A stretch of 9,054 nucleotides of DNA from JBDSSS01 sp039928615 (GTDB lineage: Bacteria > Actinomycetota > Actinomycetes > Actinomycetales > Dermatophilaceae), in contig JBDSSS010000202.1 of NCBI GenBank assembly GCA_039928615.1, positions 1-9,054 of the forward strand. The letters run 5' to 3'. Shown one piece after another: positions 6,955 to 9,054 of the stretch (position 1 is its first letter; the number at the start of each line of letters is the position of its first letter). The notes beneath the pieces are model-generated. The model had not been told where the DNA came from. It did no database searches and worked only from the letters and a program-made list of their open reading frames with translations. A program made the translations under genes and the position numbers.

Positions 6955-8119
6955 CGTCAGCTCTTCCTTTGCTGGAGTGGTGGGTGTGCTCGGCTCCGCG
7001 GGGTCTTTCGCCCTCCTGGGAGTCGTCGCCGTCGCCGTCCGAGCCGCCCTGCGTCAGACGCAGCTCTCGGCCGCGCTCGATCTCGTCGGCGTCCTTCGCC
7101 TCGTTCTTCTCGATCTTCGTCGTGTCGCGATGGTCGAGCTGGATGCTCTCCTCGGCCACGATCCCGGCCTGCAGCTCCCGACCGCGCTCGAGCTCGGCAT
7201 CGAGCTCGGCGCCGAAGAGCAGCGCGATGTTGGTGATCCACAGCCACAGCAGGAAGATGACGACGCCGGCGAGCGCGCCGTACGTCTTGTTGTAGCTGCC
7301 GAAGTGGCTGACGTAGAACCCGAAGCCGGCCGAGGCGAGGATCCAGATGACGATCGCGAGCACCGCGCCGACGCTGACCCAGCGGAACTTCGGCTGCTTC
7401 ACGTTCGGTGTGGCCCAGTAGAGGATCGCGATGATGAGGATGACGACCGCGAGCATGACCGGCCACTTGGCGATGTTCCAGACCAGGACGGCCGTGCTGC
7501 CGAGTCCGATTGCGCTGCCGACGGATTCGGCGACCGGTCCGGTCAGGACGAGTGCGAGCGCGACCAGCGCCACGAGGATGATCGCGATGAGCGTCACGAG
7601 CAGCATCGCGGGGCGCATCTTCCAGAACGGGCGACCCTCGCGCACCTCGTAGATCCGGTTCATCGCCCGACCGAACGAGTTGACGTAGCCGGATGCGGAC
7701 CAGAGCGCAGAGGCGAGGCCGACGAGGAAGAGCAGGCCCGAGCCGGAGGCGGTGCTCAGCGACGTGAGGATCGGCTCGACGGTGCTCGCGGCGCCACCTG
7801 CTCCGACGTCGTTGAGCAGCGACGTCAGGGTCGTCACGGTCTGCTGGCTCTGCCCGACGAGGCCGAGGAGCGACAGGAGCGCGATGACGGCGGGGAAGAG
7901 GGCGAGCACGGCGTAGTAGGTCAGCGCCGCCGCGAGGTCGGTGCACTCGTCCTTGGAGAACTCCCGCACGGTGCGCCGCAGCACGTAGCGCCACGCCGGC
8001 TTCTTCATGTCGTCGGGAGACTCCGGCTTGCCGCTCGCGTCGGTGTCCTCGACGTCTCCGGTATGCCGCTGCGCCCGTGACGCGTCGGTGTCGGCGTCGT
8101 GACGGGTCTGGGTGGTCAT
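6944..8119 (-). CDS. YihY/BrkB family inner-membrane protein
   Basis: This 391-residue protein belongs to the YihY/virulence factor BrkB family, once mislabelled ribonuclease BN. Family landmarks are DLAAALTYYAVLALFP (61-76), SGYVNSFGRAMNRIYEVREGRPFW (143-166) and the last helix with YGALAGVVIFLLWLWI (280-295) followed by LFGAELDAELER. Six membrane helices are predicted at about 64-88, 128-145, 171-193, 209-235, 248-270 and 280-303. The function of the family is not settled; envelope or transport roles have been suggested. Both ends are extended by charged, probably disordered tails: residues 1-40 are Asp/Thr-rich, and 304-391 are rich in Glu, Asp, Arg and His. The ATG at 8119 overlaps the DUF3618 stop as ATGA and lacks a good ribosome-binding site, so coupling is likely. 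Met38, just before the conserved region, is an alternative start. Confidence 0.9.
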   Translation of the reverse strand: MTTQTRHDADTDASRAQRHTGDVEDTDASGKPESPDDMKKPAWRYVLRRTVREFSKDECTDLAAALTYYAVLALFPAVIALLSLLGLVGQSQQTVTTLTSLLNDVGAGGAASTVEPILTSLSTASGSGLLFLVGLASALWSASGYVNSFGRAMNRIYEVREGRPFWKMRPAMLLVTLIAIILVALVALALVLTGPVAESVGSAIGLGSTAVLVWNIAKWPVMLAVVILIIAILYWATPNVKQPKFRWVSVGAVLAIVIWILASAGFGFYVSHFGSYNKTYGALAGVVIFLLWLWITNIALLFGAELDAELERGRELQAGIVAEESIQLDHRDTTKIEKNEAKDADEIERGRELRLTQGGSDGDGDDSQEGERPRGAEHTHHSSKGRADDGT

Positions 8120-8406
8120 CGTCGCCGCCGCATGACCAGGACGGTCCCGACCGTCGTGAGTGTCACTGCCAGCACGGCCGCTGTCACCTCAGTGGTCGGC
8201 CGGCCACGGTGGTCCGTCGCGGCAGAACGCAGGCGCTTGGCCTGCTGCGACACGGCGGCACGACCGTGGGCGGCCTGACGCCTTGCCTGCTCCTTGACGT
8301 CGAGACGGGAGGCGAGCTCGTCCACCGTCGCCTCGAGCTCGGTGCGGGTGGCCTTGAGGTCGGACTCGATCTGGTCGACCGAACGGCTCTGGTCAGACGC
8401 GGCCAT
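8116..8406 (-). CDS. DUF3618 domain-containing protein
   Basis: This 96-residue protein carries the DUF3618 signature near its N-terminus: SVDQIESDLKATRTELEATV (9-28), then DELASRLDVKEQAR (29-42). This part should be an amphipathic helix or coiled coil. A single membrane helix follows at about 73-91, and the protein ends in VMRRRR, a positive stop-transfer tail that places the C-terminus in the cytoplasm. The function of the family is unknown. The frame continues upstream to 8718, but the ATG at 8406 is chosen because AAGGAAGG lies about eight bases before it and the family begins here. The start overlaps the end of the Holin-X gene by 14 bp, and the stop overlaps the YihY start by 4 bp. Confidence 0.87.
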   Translation of the reverse strand: MAASDQSRSVDQIESDLKATRTELEATVDELASRLDVKEQARRQAAHGRAAVSQQAKRLRSAATDHRGRPTTEVTAAVLAVTLTTVGTVLVMRRRR

Positions 8407-8821
8407 GGTGGGCCCCTTCCTTGAGGCTCTCGACGTCCTGCTTGACGCTCTCGACGGTGCGCTCGACGGGGGGCGCGACCTGCGAGGCCTTCTTCTTGGC
8501 GACGAGGGCGAGGATGCCGGCCACGACGAAGAGCGCCACCGCGACGATGAGGGCGGCGAGCCAGGCGGGGACCACGAGTGCCAGGGCGATGATGACGCAC
8601 GCGATAAGGGCGCCCACCCCGTAGAGCGCCACGACGCCCGCGCCGCCGAACAGCCCGACCGAGGTGCCGGCGCTCTTGGCGCTCTGCTGCAGCTCGGCCT
8701 TCGCGAGCTGGAGCTCACCCCTGACGAGGGTGGACATCTGCGTGGAGAGCTGTGCGATCAGCTGTCCGGTGGTCGCATCAGCTGGTGCTGGGGCGCTGGT
8801 CTCTGGGGTCGTGCTGGCCAT
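8393..8821 (-). CDS. Holin-X family (actinobacterial phage holin-like, PF07332 type) membrane protein
   Basis: This 142-residue protein has the layout of the actinobacterial Holin-X superfamily III group. A polar N-terminus is followed by an amphipathic helix with TLVRGELQLAKAELQQSAK (31-49), then a Gly-rich first membrane helix (about 55-82) and a second (about 86-107) joined by a short turn with VVPAW. KKK (109-111) and a charged helical tail (about 117-136) complete it. Despite the name, there is no endolysin or phage gene nearby and the family is common in actinobacterial chromosomes, so a cell-envelope role is more likely than lysis. A perfect AGGAGG (8826-8831) lies four bases before the ATG. 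This is the first gene of the four-gene overlapping operon. Confidence 0.88.
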   Translation of the reverse strand: MASTTPETSAPAPADATTGQLIAQLSTQMSTLVRGELQLAKAELQQSAKSAGTSVGLFGGAGVVALYGVGALIACVIIALALVVPAWLAALIVAVALFVVAGILALVAKKKASQVAPPVERTVESVKQDVESLKEGAHHGRV

Positions 8822-8906
8822 GGGGCCTCCTGGTGCTGGTGGTTCCGGATTTACTCGCGCGCCGGGTCTGTCTGCGCTGACAGGGCGGAACGTCGCTCAC
8901 CGTCAC

Positions 8907-8932
8907 CTACCCCCGGCACGCAGCCACCGAAC
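8907..8932 (-). promoter_or_regulatory. Candidate general-stress (SigB/SigF-type) promoter for the membrane operon
   Basis: On the minus strand GTTC (8932-8929), a 16-bp spacer and GGGTAG (8912-8907) resemble the actinobacterial SigB/SigF pattern GTTT-N14-16-GGGTAT/C, with one mismatch in each box. Transcription would start near 8899, leaving a leader of about 78 nt before the Holin-X ATG. No housekeeping-type promoter of comparable quality was seen in this gap. Confidence 0.35.
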
Positions 8933-8964
8933 GACCCGGGAGCCGAACCGGGCTCGCGGTGGCC

Positions 8965-9054
8965 TCAGCCTCGGGCGAGTGACTTCACCGTGTCGCGGGC
9001 CTGCTCGAGCATCTCAGCGAACGTGCCTGTGCTCGTCGCCGCCCAGGTCTCGAG
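8965..9054 (-). CDS. C-terminal tail of an unidentified protein
   Basis: A minus-strand frame enters from the right edge and stops with TGA at 8967-8965, giving 29 visible residues that end in MLEQARDTVKSLARG. Codon choice favours G or C at third positions and the peptide looks like an amphipathic helix, so a real gene is likely. The rest lies outside the window and the family cannot be recognised. It has the same orientation as the membrane operon but is separated from it by 143 bp containing a possible promoter, so it need not belong to the operon. Confidence 0.55.
   Translation of the reverse strand, partial: LETWAATSTGTFAEMLEQARDTVKSLARG

Noticed and set aside
6521..8080. Plus-strand reading frame of 519 codons across the DUF4235 and YihY genes
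   Set aside because: The opposite strand encodes recognisable membrane proteins. This frame yields an Arg/Asp/Glu-rich low-complexity product with no domain.
8849..8883. Housekeeping-type promoter for the membrane operon from CTGTCA and GAGTAA on the minus strand
   Set aside because: The spacing between the boxes is about 21 bp, too long, and the -10 match is poor. The short dyad CTGTC-N6-GACAG (8868-8883) is weak and could be chance.

Overview
The window is high-GC DNA with strong G/C preference at third codon positions and typical actinobacterial families: a B12-dependent NrdJ, a LuxR-type LAL regulator, and the DUF3618, DUF4235 and Holin-X families. A Micrococcales relative, perhaps Intrasporangiaceae-like, is a reasonable guess, but the sequence alone does not fix the genus. 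No rRNA, tRNA, CRISPR array, insertion sequence or prophage module was seen.

Layout, left to right. (1) Positions 1-1281 hold the 3' part of nrdJ, the adenosylcobalamin-dependent class II ribonucleotide reductase. A near-perfect 18-bp hairpin closes it. (2) After about 300 bp without a gene, which ends in a good housekeeping-type promoter (1504-1532), comes a 954-residue LAL-type regulator with an N-terminal AAA/NTPase domain and a C-terminal LuxR helix-turn-helix. (3) A 238-bp gap with several inverted repeats leads to a secreted protein of the vanadium-dependent haloperoxidase/PAP2 superfamily with its active-site residues in place. (4) Everything from 6063 onward lies on the minus strand. 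First is a small protein made almost entirely of uninterrupted hexapeptide repeats (left-handed beta-helix). Next, reading in transcription order from right to left, is a tight four-gene operon: Holin-X family protein, DUF3618 protein, YihY/BrkB family membrane protein and DUF4235 protein. All three junctions overlap (14, 4 and 11 bp). (5) At the right edge is the 29-codon tail of another minus-strand gene that could not be identified.

How the genes may work together. The regulator and the haloperoxidase-like gene point the same way and are neighbours, so regulation of one by the other is possible but is only an inference. The four-gene membrane operon is the best candidate for a co-ordinated but poorly characterised system. 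Its products are all small or multispanning membrane proteins with translationally coupled genes, and a sequence resembling an actinobacterial general-stress (SigB/SigF-type) promoter lies upstream. That suggests an envelope or stress role. The rest of the window looks like ordinary chromosomal core and near-core genes.
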